NCBI GenBank assembly: GCA_011525805.1
Contig: WYBR01000047.1
Coordinates: 32,543 to 96,542 of the forward strand
Length of the DNA stretch: 64,000 bases
Reading direction: 5' to 3'
Source: Vicinamibacteraceae bacterium
Lineage (GTDB): Bacteria; Planctomycetota; Phycisphaerae; Phycisphaerales; UBA5793
Made by a program: the position numbers and the translations under genes. This document shows positions 18,140-27,936 of the stretch, piece after piece (positions within the stretch are counted from its first letter, which is position 1; every line of letters starts with the position of its first letter). Under the pieces are notes generated by a model that saw nothing but the letters and a program-made list of their open reading frames with translations, did not search any database and was not told where the DNA came from.

Positions 18140-19220
18140 GCTCCTTCGGGGCCGCGAGGAGGCCCAGCACCCGGCCGAGCAGCGCCTCGCCGCCGCGGAC
18201 CGGGCGCATTTCGAGGCGCGGGCGATGCATGGCGACCTGGAGGCGGTGTTGCTGCATGAGCGGTTCGATCTTGACCCAGTCCTTGGCGGTCGTGAGCAGG
18301 CCCTCGGTTCCCTCGGCGCGCCGCGCCGCCTCGCGGAGAAGTCGGGCGTCGTAGCGAGCGTGGTCCGGCAGGAGAATCGTATCGGCGAGGTGCGCCCCGG
18401 CCCGGCCGATCATCGCCAGGAACGCCTCGGGCCGCCCGATGCCGCACAGAGCGACGAACCGCCGCCCGCGCAGCCACGAGGCGTCGCGCGGCTCGGCCGC
18501 ATCCGTCGAGTCCACGCGCGACCACAACGCGGCGAACTCCGCCAGCGGCTCCGCCCCCGTCAGGCGCCGCAGATGCGAACGCAGGTCCGCCAGGTCTTCC
18601 TCGCCGGCCAGGTCGGTGCGCGTCAGCGCGATCGCGTTCGCCCGGCGGAGGTTCTCGACCGGCTCGCGCAGGTAGCCGCGGGGCAGGAGGGCGTCCTCGA
18701 AGGGCGATCGCAGCGCATCGACGAGCACGAGGTCAAAGTCGCGGTGCAATTGGCGGTGCTGGAATCCGTCGTCGAGGAGGACGACGTCGATCTCGGGGCG
18801 CTTCGGCAGATAGCGGCTCAGGGCGCCAAAGCGATCAGGCTGGGCGACGACGGGCACACGGGGCAGTCGCGATTCGTGTTCGAGTTGCTCATCGCTCTTT
18901 CCGCCCCGGCTTGCCTTGTAGCCCCGCATGGCGATGGCGGGGCGATGGCCGGCCCGGAGCAGTTCTCCCGCGAGCCACGCGACGACTGGCGTCTTGCCCG
19001 TGCCTCCCGCGCTGAGGTTGCCGACGCTGACGACGGGCCGGCCGACGCGCCGACCCGGCCGGCGGTCGCGCCACGCGTTGCGGACCCCCACCGCGCAACC
19101 GTAGCCCAGCGACAGCGGCCCGCCGAGGAACCGCAGCGCCGCGGGCAGCGGCGTGCGCGACGACGCCGCGCCGCGCGCGTCGAACTGCCGGGGCGATGCG
19201 TTCACGCGGCGCCCTTTCAT
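18126..19220 (-). CDS. lpxK: Tetraacyldisaccharide 4'-kinase LpxK
   Basis: 364 residues. LpxK phosphorylates the lipid A precursor at the 4' position on the inner membrane. The P-loop is SVGNLSAGGTGKTPVV (65-80). DVVLLDDGFQHRQLHRDFDLVLVDA carries the catalytic Asp-Asp and the DGFQ motif. The ATG at 19220 overlaps the stop of the upstream membrane-protein gene (ATGA), while its own end overlaps rfaE2. The cluster indicates that this organism makes a lipid A-type outer membrane. Confidence 0.93.
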   Translation of the reverse strand: MKGRRVNASPRQFDARGAASSRTPLPAALRFLGGPLSLGYGCAVGVRNAWRDRRPGRRVGRPVVSVGNLSAGGTGKTPVVAWLAGELLRAGHRPAIAMRGYKASRGGKSDEQLEHESRLPRVPVVAQPDRFGALSRYLPKRPEIDVVLLDDGFQHRQLHRDFDLVLVDALRSPFEDALLPRGYLREPVENLRRANAIALTRTDLAGEEDLADLRSHLRRLTGAEPLAEFAALWSRVDSTDAAEPRDASWLRGRRFVALCGIGRPEAFLAMIGRAGAHLADTILLPDHARYDARLLREAARRAEGTEGLLTTAKDWVKIEPLMQQHRLQVAMHRPRLEMRPVRGGEALLGRVLGLLAAPKERDGC

Positions 19221-19645
19221 CGGGGCGCATCCCGCGTCGGCCCGCGGTGCGACTGGAGCGCCTCGCCCATCTCCTCCATCGCCTCGCGGCGCAGGCGCGA
19301 CTGGACGCGGCGGTGCAGGCGCATCGTATTGACCGAATCGAGAATGGCCAGGGAGATGGTGAGGATGAGCAGCAGCAGGACGCCAATCCACGCCACGGCG
19401 AAGCGGGCGAGGTCGCGGTCGCCGTCCGCGACGCTCAGGGCGTAGACGAGGGCCAGCGTGAGGGTGAAGTGAACGATGGTGTTGGCGCGGCGGATGCGGC
19501 GTCGGCTTCGCGGCACGTCGCGCGGCCGCAGGCGCCGCCAGTAGAGCAGCAGAACGCCGAAGATGAGCACCGCCGCCGGCGCCGTCCACGAGAGGGGCAC
19601 GAGCGGGCCGACGTCGGCGGGAACCTGGGCGAGCGGTTGCATCAT
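19217..19645 (-). CDS. Small membrane protein of unknown function in the lpxK operon
   Basis: 142 residues with three predicted helices: PAAVLIFGVLLLYW, TIVHFTLTLALVYALSV and FAVAWIGVLLLLILTISLAIL. These are followed by a charged Arg-rich cytosolic tail. Not recognised as a known family. The stop/start overlap ATGA with lpxK and the 36-bp gap to maf place it in the same operon. A role in envelope assembly is only guilt by association. Start may be the first or second of two consecutive ATGs. Confidence 0.7.
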   Translation of the reverse strand: MMQPLAQVPADVGPLVPLSWTAPAAVLIFGVLLLYWRRLRPRDVPRSRRRIRRANTIVHFTLTLALVYALSVADGDRDLARFAVAWIGVLLLLILTISLAILDSVNTMRLHRRVQSRLRREAMEEMGEALQSHRGPTRDAPR

Positions 19646-19681
19646 GCAATTGAAGGCGCGCCGCGAGCCCCTCCGCCGGCC

Positions 19682-20383
19682 TCAGTCCGCCCCGCCTGGC
19701 GCGGCTCGAGGGTGAATGCCCCAGTTCCGCGCAAGACACCGGGTGAGGCGGCGCATCGGCAGGCCCATGATCGTCGCGGGATCGCCTTCGTATTCAATCG
19801 GCCAGCCGGCCTCGAGGCGCTCGGCGAGGTTGTACGCCCCCGCCTTGCCGCGCCATTGCCCCGAGGCGACATACGACTCAATCTCGCGATTCGGAATGCG
19901 GCCGACACTCACCCTCGCGGCATCGACGAACAGCACCTCGCGCATTGAAGGTTGGTGAATGAGCGACACGCCGGTGAGAACCTCGTGCTTCCGCTCCGAG
20001 AGTTCGAGGATGATGCGCCGGGCGTCGGCGGCGTCGAGGGGCTGGCTGATGATGCGTCCATCCACCTCGACGAGCGTGTCAGCGCCGATGATTATCGCTT
20101 CCCCCGGCGCGTTGCTGATCTCCCGCGCGCCCGAATCCGCTTGCGCCCTCGCTTTGATTCCTTCGCGCACGGAGAGGCAGCGCCGCGCCGCCCGCGCCTT
20201 GAGATGCGCCAGCGCCACCGTCCACTGGGCGACGGTCACGCGGCCGGGAGCGAGCGTGAGGTCGTCGATGCCGCTGGGGATCGTCCGGACCTCGAACCCC
20301 GCCTCGCGCAAGAGCGACAGTCGCCGCGGCGAGCGGCTGGCGAGCAGGAGCACAATCGCGGGCGCGGCGCCGGCCATGGTCAT
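19682..20383 (-). CDS. maf: Maf-family nucleotide pyrophosphatase
   Basis: 233 residues. Maf proteins hydrolyse dTTP/UTP or modified nucleotides to monophosphates. The Maf signature LLLASRSPRRLSLL (residues 12-25), GADTLV, and the later KAGAYNLAERLEA and GLP near the C-terminus are seen. An insertion of about 15 residues follows the A-H-L-K-A segment (SVREGIKARAQADSGA), and the C-terminus is extended. The ATG overlaps the stop of the heptosyltransferase gene by four bases (ATGA), so the two are translationally coupled. Confidence 0.9.
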   Translation of the reverse strand: MTMAGAAPAIVLLLASRSPRRLSLLREAGFEVRTIPSGIDDLTLAPGRVTVAQWTVALAHLKARAARRCLSVREGIKARAQADSGAREISNAPGEAIIIGADTLVEVDGRIISQPLDAADARRIILELSERKHEVLTGVSLIHQPSMREVLFVDAARVSVGRIPNREIESYVASGQWRGKAGAYNLAERLEAGWPIEYEGDPATIMGLPMRRLTRCLARNWGIHPRAAPGGAD

Positions 20384-21480
20384 CGGATCACCGCCGGCCC
20401 CGGCGCGGCCGCGTCCGGGGCCGCCGCCCGTCGGCGCTCGATCATCGCGGCGACCTGCTCGACGCTGATCTGCTCCATGATGCTCGATCCCAGCGAGGTG
20501 TCCTTGTGGTTCAGGCGAGTCGGATCGACCGGGGGCTGGATCACCCACTCGCGCCCGCCGTAGGGGCCGACGAGCGAAGCATCCGTCGGGCCGAAGAGCG
20601 CGACGTAGGGCCGGCCCAGGCCGACGGCCATGTGCAGCGCGGCCGAGTCATTGGCGACGAGCAGCGTGGCGCGCTCGATCACCGCCATCAGCCCGCCCAC
20701 GCTCGTGGCGCCGATGAGATCCACCACGTGGCGGTCGCGGGCGGCCAGGTCGAGCAGGGAGCCGACTTGCCCGCGCTCCTCCCCGCCTCCCACGAGAATA
20801 ATCGTCTCCGCCCGCCCCGCAAGCAGCCGCTGCGCGAGGGACGCAAAGCGCTCGGCCGGCCAGCGCTTCGACTCCCACCGGCTCGTGGGCGCGAAGACGA
20901 CGTACGCCCCGGGCCGGAGCGAGAGTTCCGCGCATCGCTCGGCCCACCACGCCTGAGCGTCGGCAGGGGTGTAGAGGCGCATGTCGTGCACGGCGGGGAC
21001 GCCCTCCGCCTCGACCAGCGCGAGCATGCGATCGACGGTGTGCCTTTCGGCGGCGACGGCGTGGCGCACGGTGTACCCCAGCGCGCCCCCCTCTCGCGCA
21101 TCGGCAAAGCCGACGCGGCGCGGCGAGCGCGTCAGAAAGGCGATCAACCCGCTGCGGGCGAGGCCCTGAAAGTCGAAAACCACGTCGTAGCGGCGGCGGC
21201 GGAGGTCGTTCACCCACGAGAGCCACTCGCGCGTCACCGGCCAACTCCGGCACACACGTGAAAACCTCCGCCTCGCAAACGGAATAACCCTCGTGAGGTC
21301 GGGATGCGCCCGTACCGCGTCGGCGAAGGTGTCCTGAACGATCCAGTCGATCTCCGCATCGGGAAAGGCGCGGCGGAGGCTGGCGAGAACCGGCACCGTG
21401 CGGCAGACATCCCCCAGCGCGCTGGGGCGGATCAGGGCGATACGATTCACCGGTCTGGGGGGGGCGGCATCCACGCTCAT
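20380..21480 (-). CDS. Glycosyltransferase family 9 (LPS heptosyltransferase-type)
   Basis: 366 residues with the two-domain GT-B plan of WaaC/WaaF/RfaQ. The N-terminus IALIRPSALGDVCRTVPVLASLRRAFP and the C-terminal VANDSAALHMAVGLGRPYVALFGPTD are the GT9 signatures. It adds heptose from ADP-heptose to the lipopolysaccharide core on the cytoplasmic side. It is the first gene of the cluster ending in rfaE2, which makes the donor. The ATG at 21480 starts just before the conserved strand. Which heptose position it adds cannot be decided. Confidence 0.88.
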   Translation of the reverse strand: MSVDAAPPRPVNRIALIRPSALGDVCRTVPVLASLRRAFPDAEIDWIVQDTFADAVRAHPDLTRVIPFARRRFSRVCRSWPVTREWLSWVNDLRRRRYDVVFDFQGLARSGLIAFLTRSPRRVGFADAREGGALGYTVRHAVAAERHTVDRMLALVEAEGVPAVHDMRLYTPADAQAWWAERCAELSLRPGAYVVFAPTSRWESKRWPAERFASLAQRLLAGRAETIILVGGGEERGQVGSLLDLAARDRHVVDLIGATSVGGLMAVIERATLLVANDSAALHMAVGLGRPYVALFGPTDASLVGPYGGREWVIQPPVDPTRLNHKDTSLGSSIMEQISVEQVAAMIERRRAAAPDAAAPGPAVIR

Positions 21481-21555
21481 GAAATGTAGTGGTTTGCGTC
21501 GCAGCGGGCGAATCGCAGGCCTGGTCGAACGACGGTCAGCGCAAGGAGAGAAGCA

Positions 21556-23358
21556 ATGCAAAGAGGGATCACAAAGGGCCGCCTCGTCGGCCTGATGGTG
21601 TTGGCGGCGGCCGCCGCGCCGGTCATGGCGCAGAGCGAACCGCTGCTGGTCGTTCGCGGGCCGGGCATGAAGAAGGTCCTTACTTCACCGGCCGACGCCG
21701 GCATGGCCCGCGCCATGGGCATGCTCTCCCAGCGCCTCAAGGAGATCCCGCACGAGATCCAGGCCTTCGCCGGCCATCCCGGCGCCGAGGAAGGCATGGC
21801 CGTGCTCACGACCGTCATGCCGCTCATCGGAGGGATGATCGAGCATCCCTGCGAGATCGCGATCATCGACCACGGCGGCATGGCCGGCGTGCTGCCCAAC
21901 ATCGACGCGCGCATCACGGTGCAGACCGGCGGTGCGGACGTGACGGGCCAGATGCACGCCGCCCTCCAGTTCATCGCCCAGATGGCGGCGAACGAAGAGG
22001 GACTTACCCTCGCCCCCGAAGAAGGCACCAAGCGCATGAAACTCACCTTGCCGATGGGCCAGGTGCTCTTCGGCCCGGCGAACGAGGCGGGGACGGCCTT
22101 CGTCCTCGGATTCGACGCCGCGGGCGACGGTCTGCACCTCGGCGGAGTCGACATCCCCGCTCCTCCCGAGTTCACCGGACTGAGCCTCGACGGCCAACTT
22201 TACGTCAACGTCAAGTCAGCCGCGAACCTCCTCGTGCGCGTCATGGAGTCACACGGTCAGCCGCAGGCCGAGCAGGTCCGCCAACTCATCGAGCAGTTCT
22301 CGCCCGAGGGCGATCTCGACATCGTCGGCGCTTCGGCCATCAAGGGCGATCGGCGATGGTCGGTCATCCGCGGCCGCGGAATGGTGACGCTGCTCAACAA
22401 CGTCGCGGCGACCTACGGGGCCATCATCGGCATGACGGAGATCAACACGGAACCGATCAACGTCGAGGCGTTCCGCCTCATCCCCCAGGATGTCACCATG
22501 GCCGGCGTGCAGGTCCAGGACCTCGGCGGCCTGGTCGGCGTGGTCCAGATGGCCGCGTTCCAACTCGGTCTGCCCGAACTCGCCGGCGTCGTCGAGGCGC
22601 TCGGCAAGACGTGGGTGAGTTACATGTCCGACGAGACCGGCGGAGGCGGGCTGACATCCTTCGTCCTCGTCCAGCCCGACGTGGACGCCGCGGCGATGCG
22701 CGACTCCCTCGCCGGACTGATGAACAGCCTCAACCTCCACGCCGCGCCGCTGCACGGCTACGTGCGGATGCGCTCATGGGAGGCGGCGGATGCGGCCGGC
22801 GGGGCGGTGAAACTCCACAGCCTCGCCTTCCCCGGTCTGCCCGTGCCGCTGGAAATCTCGCTCGGCGTCGTGGATGAACGGCTCGTGATGGGCGTTACGC
22901 CGCAAGGCGTGCTCGCGGCCGTCGATCACTGGCGCAGCCGCCGCCCCACGCTCGCCGACAACCCGCGCTTCAAGGAAGCCAGCGCCGGTCTGCTCGAGAA
23001 GGCGCAGAAGGTCTCCTTCATCGACATGCCGCGCACCATCCAGCGCGGATACCCGGTGGCGCAGATGCTCGGCTCGGCGATCGCCAACTTCGTCCGCTCG
23101 CCGGTCGACCAGTCGCGCGATCCGGGCGTCATCACGCCCTCGATGCGCACCCTTTCGGCCAACGCCAAGGCGTGGATCGGCGTGACGAGCGTGCAGGGAG
23201 GCGACTTCGTCTACGTCTCCAGCGGCGACCCGTCGCTCATGGTCAACGTCGCGGGCGCGGCCGGGTCGATGGGGCTGACGCCCGCGCTCATCGGCGCCGG
23301 TGTCGCCGCGGCCGCGATCGCGGAGGAGCACGGCCACGTCCTGGAGGAAATCCGCTGA
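21556..23358 (+). CDS. Secreted protein of unknown function, DUF3352-like composition
   Basis: 600 residues. The ATG follows AAGGAG (gap 8). A signal peptide (LVGLMVLAAAAAPVMAQ) is clear. The mature part repeats a pattern of short beta-strand/helix units with phrases such as GVQVQDLGGLVGVVQ and MVTLLNNVAATYGAIIG. No catalytic motif was recognised. Such proteins are common in planctomycetes and are probably periplasmic. It is divergent from the LPS cluster across a 75-bp promoter region and has no obvious operon partner. Confidence 0.7.
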   Translation: MQRGITKGRLVGLMVLAAAAAPVMAQSEPLLVVRGPGMKKVLTSPADAGMARAMGMLSQRLKEIPHEIQAFAGHPGAEEGMAVLTTVMPLIGGMIEHPCEIAIIDHGGMAGVLPNIDARITVQTGGADVTGQMHAALQFIAQMAANEEGLTLAPEEGTKRMKLTLPMGQVLFGPANEAGTAFVLGFDAAGDGLHLGGVDIPAPPEFTGLSLDGQLYVNVKSAANLLVRVMESHGQPQAEQVRQLIEQFSPEGDLDIVGASAIKGDRRWSVIRGRGMVTLLNNVAATYGAIIGMTEINTEPINVEAFRLIPQDVTMAGVQVQDLGGLVGVVQMAAFQLGLPELAGVVEALGKTWVSYMSDETGGGGLTSFVLVQPDVDAAAMRDSLAGLMNSLNLHAAPLHGYVRMRSWEAADAAGGAVKLHSLAFPGLPVPLEISLGVVDERLVMGVTPQGVLAAVDHWRSRRPTLADNPRFKEASAGLLEKAQKVSFIDMPRTIQRGYPVAQMLGSAIANFVRSPVDQSRDPGVITPSMRTLSANAKAWIGVTSVQGGDFVYVSSGDPSLMVNVAGAAGSMGLTPALIGAGVAAAAIAEEHGHVLEEIR

Positions 23359-23667
23359 CCGGCGCCGACCGGGTCCGCGCGGCAGCGAAGATGAGTGGTC
23401 ACCGGGCCGAAGCGCCGGCGAGGACGGGCGGATCGCGCGCATCGCGCTCCACTCGTCCGGAATCAAGGCCTTCCCGCACGAGGAGGCGATCGCAACCTCC
23501 GACGCCGCATCGCGCCGCGGAAGTGATCACCGCCCGGGGCTGGCGATCCGCAGGCGCCGACGTCTTGACCCTTCCAGGGGCACAAACGCGATTGAGCGAA
23601 ACCGCCACGGTCCGCGCTGGTCCCGCGCTATCCTTTGGCCGCTGCGCCGACCTTGGAGTTGTTGGTC
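23359..23667. other. 309-bp intergenic region before the ATPase/TOPRIM pair
   Basis: No gene, repeat or terminator hairpin was found. It must hold the promoter for the ATPase gene; the only hint is a weak -10-like TATCCT at about 23629-23634. Confidence 0.4.
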
Positions 23668-24858
23668 GTGAAACGAAACGAAGAAGAGTCAATCGAGAAG
23701 GTCGCCGAATCCGGGCAGTTCGCTCGCGTCGAGATCGACAACTGGCGCAACTTTCTGCACGCAAGCGTTGACTTGCGCCCGCGGACGTTTGTCGTCGGTC
23801 CGAATGCAAGTGGCAAGTCCAACTTCCTCGACGTGTTTCGATTCCTCCAGGAAGTGGCTTCACCGGGAGCCGGTGGCTTGCGGGCCGCCGTGGACCGCCG
23901 TGGAGGCCTGACGAGTCTCCGGTGCCTGGCGGCAAGGAAGAACCCCGATGTCGTTCTTCAAGTTGGGGTCCGTCTTGCGGATCGCGACTGGACCTACAAG
24001 TTGCAGATTCGCCAGGAAGCGGTCACGCGGCCACGGGAACAGCGCCCAGTCGTCGGCATCGAGGAGGTCACGCTCCAGGGCGAATTTGTATTGCGGCGGC
24101 CGGACGGGGAAGATGAAAACGATCGCGAACGACTGACCCAGACGGCGCTGGAGCAGGTCAATCTCAACCAACGCTTTCGACCGCTCGCCGAGTTCCTTCG
24201 CTCGGTCGAGTACCTCCACCTCGTGCCGCAGATCGTTCGTCAACCGGACAAGTGGGCGAGCGCTTCGCTGGATCCTTACGGTGGGGACTTTCTCGAGCGG
24301 ATCGCCCGCATGCCGGCCAAGAGTCGCGGCGCCATGCTCAAGCGCATTCTGAGGGCGCTCAAGAGCACCGTTCCGCAGATCAAGACGCTGACGTTCGAGC
24401 GTGACAAGGAGGGCAAGCCCCACCTTCTCGGGAAGTACGCGCACTGGCGACCGCAGGGAGCGTGGCAGAGAGAGGCGCAGTTTTCCGACGGTACGCTTCG
24501 TCTCATCGGGCTGCTGTGGAGCGTCGCCTCCGGCGCGGGGCCGCTTCTCATGGAAGAGCCGGAACTCTCACTCCATCCAGGCCTCGTTCGATACCTCCCC
24601 GGCATGTTCGCGCGGATGCAGTCTCAATCGGGGCGACAGGTCATCGTGAGCACCCACTCCGAGGCGTTGCTCGCCGATCAGGGCGTCGGTGCCGATGAGG
24701 TGCTGATTGTGCGTCCTGCGGCTGAAGGTTCCCAGATCGCCTCGGCGCATCAGATGAAGGCCATGAAGATTCTGCTTGAAAGCGGCTGGAGCATGGCCGA
24801 TGTCGTCTTTCCGGAGTCGGCTCCCGAAGGCGCGCAGCAATTGGCGCTCTTTGAGTAG
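23668..24858 (+). CDS. AAA (OLD/SMC-like, AAA_21) ATPase, candidate anti-phage ATPase subunit
   Basis: 396 residues from a GTG with GGAG 9 bp upstream; a TTG at 23635 would add 11 residues. The order is ABC-like: Walker A GPNASGKS (44-51), long central insert, signature-like FSDGTLRLIGL, Walker B LLMEEPELSLHPG (293-305), and H-loop STHSEAL (His 330). This is the plan of OLD-family and RecF-like ATPases that dimerise on DNA. The next gene, 8 bp on, encodes a TOPRIM-type protein. Separate ATPase and TOPRIM partners are known from defence modules such as PARIS, so a similar role is inferred, not shown. Confidence 0.8.
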   Translation: MKRNEEESIEKVAESGQFARVEIDNWRNFLHASVDLRPRTFVVGPNASGKSNFLDVFRFLQEVASPGAGGLRAAVDRRGGLTSLRCLAARKNPDVVLQVGVRLADRDWTYKLQIRQEAVTRPREQRPVVGIEEVTLQGEFVLRRPDGEDENDRERLTQTALEQVNLNQRFRPLAEFLRSVEYLHLVPQIVRQPDKWASASLDPYGGDFLERIARMPAKSRGAMLKRILRALKSTVPQIKTLTFERDKEGKPHLLGKYAHWRPQGAWQREAQFSDGTLRLIGLLWSVASGAGPLLMEEPELSLHPGLVRYLPGMFARMQSQSGRQVIVSTHSEALLADQGVGADEVLIVRPAAEGSQIASAHQMKAMKILLESGWSMADVVFPESAPEGAQQLALFE

Positions 24859-24866
24859 GATGGACC

Positions 24867-25478
24867 ATGCCGCGATCGTCCGACCTACCCATCGATGTTG
24901 TCGTGGAGGGGCCGCTCGATCAAGCGGTGTTGCGCGCGCTGGTGACGCGCGCGGGCGGACGCATCGGTCGGGTCTTTGGCCTGAAGGGAAAGGCGGACGT
25001 TGAGAGGCGAGTCAGCGGTGCATTCGCCGCGGCACAACTTTCGCGCTGGATTGTCCTGCTCGATCTGGATCACAGCGCGGACTGCGCGCCCGTCTACATT
25101 CGATCGCTGGTGAGCCATGAGCCGCCGCATCGCTTGTGCCTTCGCGTCGCCGTTCGCGCCGTCGAAGCATGGCTGCTGGCGGACGCGGAGCGACTCGCCG
25201 GATTCCTCGGCGTTTCCAAGTCGTTGCTCCCGGAAGTCCCGGATGGCCTGTCCGACCCCAAACGGGAAATCGTCACCCTGGCGCGCCGATCCCGCGATCG
25301 CAGCAAGCGCGAAGCGATGGTTCCCGGTCCGCAGAGTGATCGGGCACAGGGACCAGGATACAACAACGAGATGATCGCCTTCGTCGGCGCTTCGCGCAAC
25401 GGCTGGCGTCCGCACGTCGCGCGCCGCCGCTCCCCATCGCTTGACTCTTGCATGAAGTGCATTGCGCGGCTGACTCGC

Positions 25479-25493
<15 letters not shown>
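24867..25493 (+). CDS. TOPRIM/DUF4276-like protein, partner of the AAA ATPase
   Basis: 208 residues. The TOPRIM pattern is present: a first-strand Glu in VVVEGPLDQAVL (E14) and an Asp pair in VLLDLDHS (D66, D68). RAVEAWLLADAERLAGFLGV is a segment typical of DUF4276-like proteins. TOPRIM folds cut or nick nucleic acid using metals. The gene starts 8 bp after the ATPase stop and has AGGATGG upstream, so the two are co-translated. Its 3' end overlaps convergent gpmI by 15 bp. An effector nuclease role is inferred. Confidence 0.72.
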
Positions 25494-27155
<1,662 letters not shown>

Positions 27156-27343
27156 GATCGGGAAGGATATGGACCGCCGGAGCGCGGAGCGCCGCGACGA
27201 AGGCCGCGAGGGCGGCGTGGGCGGCGCTGCGCTCTCCCATTGTCTGCGCTGGCGCGTGGGGCTGGTGGGGTCTTCCAATGCACGGCGATGCTCACCCAGG
27301 CGGCGCGCTTGATGCGATCGCCTCCGCTTCACTACCATCCCTC

Positions 27344-27706
27344 ATGCGCGTCCGGCTCGGCAAGACCTTCACTTTTGAAGCGGCTCACTTCCTGCCGTCG
27401 TTCCCGAAAGGGCACAAGTGCCGGCGCCTGCACGGCCATTCGTTCAGCGTGGAGGTGATCGTCGAGGGAGAGATTCCGGCGGGGCAGCACCACCTGGTTG
27501 ATTACGCCGATCTGGGCGCGGCCGTTGAGCCGCTGCGCCTCCGGCTCGACCACTACTGCCTCAACGAGATCGAGGGCCTCGAGAACCCGACGAGCGAGCG
27601 CCTCGCCGCCTGGCTCTGGGACCGGCTCAAGCCCGCGCTGCCGCTGCTTTCCGAGATCGTCGTGCGCGAGACGTGCACGAGCCGCTGCGAGTACCGCGGG
27701 CGATAG
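27344..27706 (+). CDS. queD: 6-carboxy-5,6,7,8-tetrahydropterin synthase (QueD/PTPS family)
   Basis: 120 residues. The zinc ligands are H15 (FEAAH) and H30/H32 (LHGHSF), and the catalytic Cys26 lies in HKCRRLHGH. LDHYCLNEIEGLENPTSERLAAW and ETCTSRCEY match the QueD pattern. The enzyme makes the second intermediate of queuosine/7-deazaguanine synthesis from dihydroneopterin triphosphate. The short ATG start at 27344 is chosen because homology begins there. It is divergent from gpmI and followed by three hairpins. Confidence 0.9.
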   Translation: MRVRLGKTFTFEAAHFLPSFPKGHKCRRLHGHSFSVEVIVEGEIPAGQHHLVDYADLGAAVEPLRLRLDHYCLNEIEGLENPTSERLAAWLWDRLKPALPLLSEIVVRETCTSRCEYRGR

Positions 27707-27723
27707 AGCATTTGAACCGGTGC

Positions 27724-27751
27724 CATGCTTCGCCGCTTTGGGCGAAGCATG
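27724..27751 (+). terminator. Hairpin after queD
   Basis: 11-bp perfect stem (CATGCTTCGCC with its complement) and 6-base loop, 17 bp past the queD stop. No T-run follows. Confidence 0.6.
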
Positions 27752-27794
27752 TCGAGAGTGCAAACGCGCCCGTACCTCCCTTCCTCGCACTCGT

Positions 27795-27826
27795 CATGCA
27801 TCGATCTCAGAGCGGGTCGATGCATG
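27795..27826. terminator. Second hairpin in the queD/secreted-protein gap
   Basis: 10-bp perfect stem (CATGCATCGA with its complement) enclosing a 12-base loop. One of three hairpins in a row between converging genes. Confidence 0.45.
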
Positions 27827-27863
27827 AAGCCGCGGGTCGGACGACTCGCGCCGATCAACAAGG

Positions 27864-27891
27864 CGGCCGCGACCCGTGCGGGTCGCGGCCG
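27864..27891 (-). terminator. GC-rich hairpin terminator after the secreted protein gene
   Basis: 11-bp perfect stem (CGGCCGCGACC with its complement) and 6-base loop, 45 bp past the stop of the minus-strand gene. Confidence 0.6.
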
Positions 27892-27936
27892 TGTGATGTC
27901 AGCGCCAAGCAAGGCGCGAGCGGATCGGGCCCGTGC

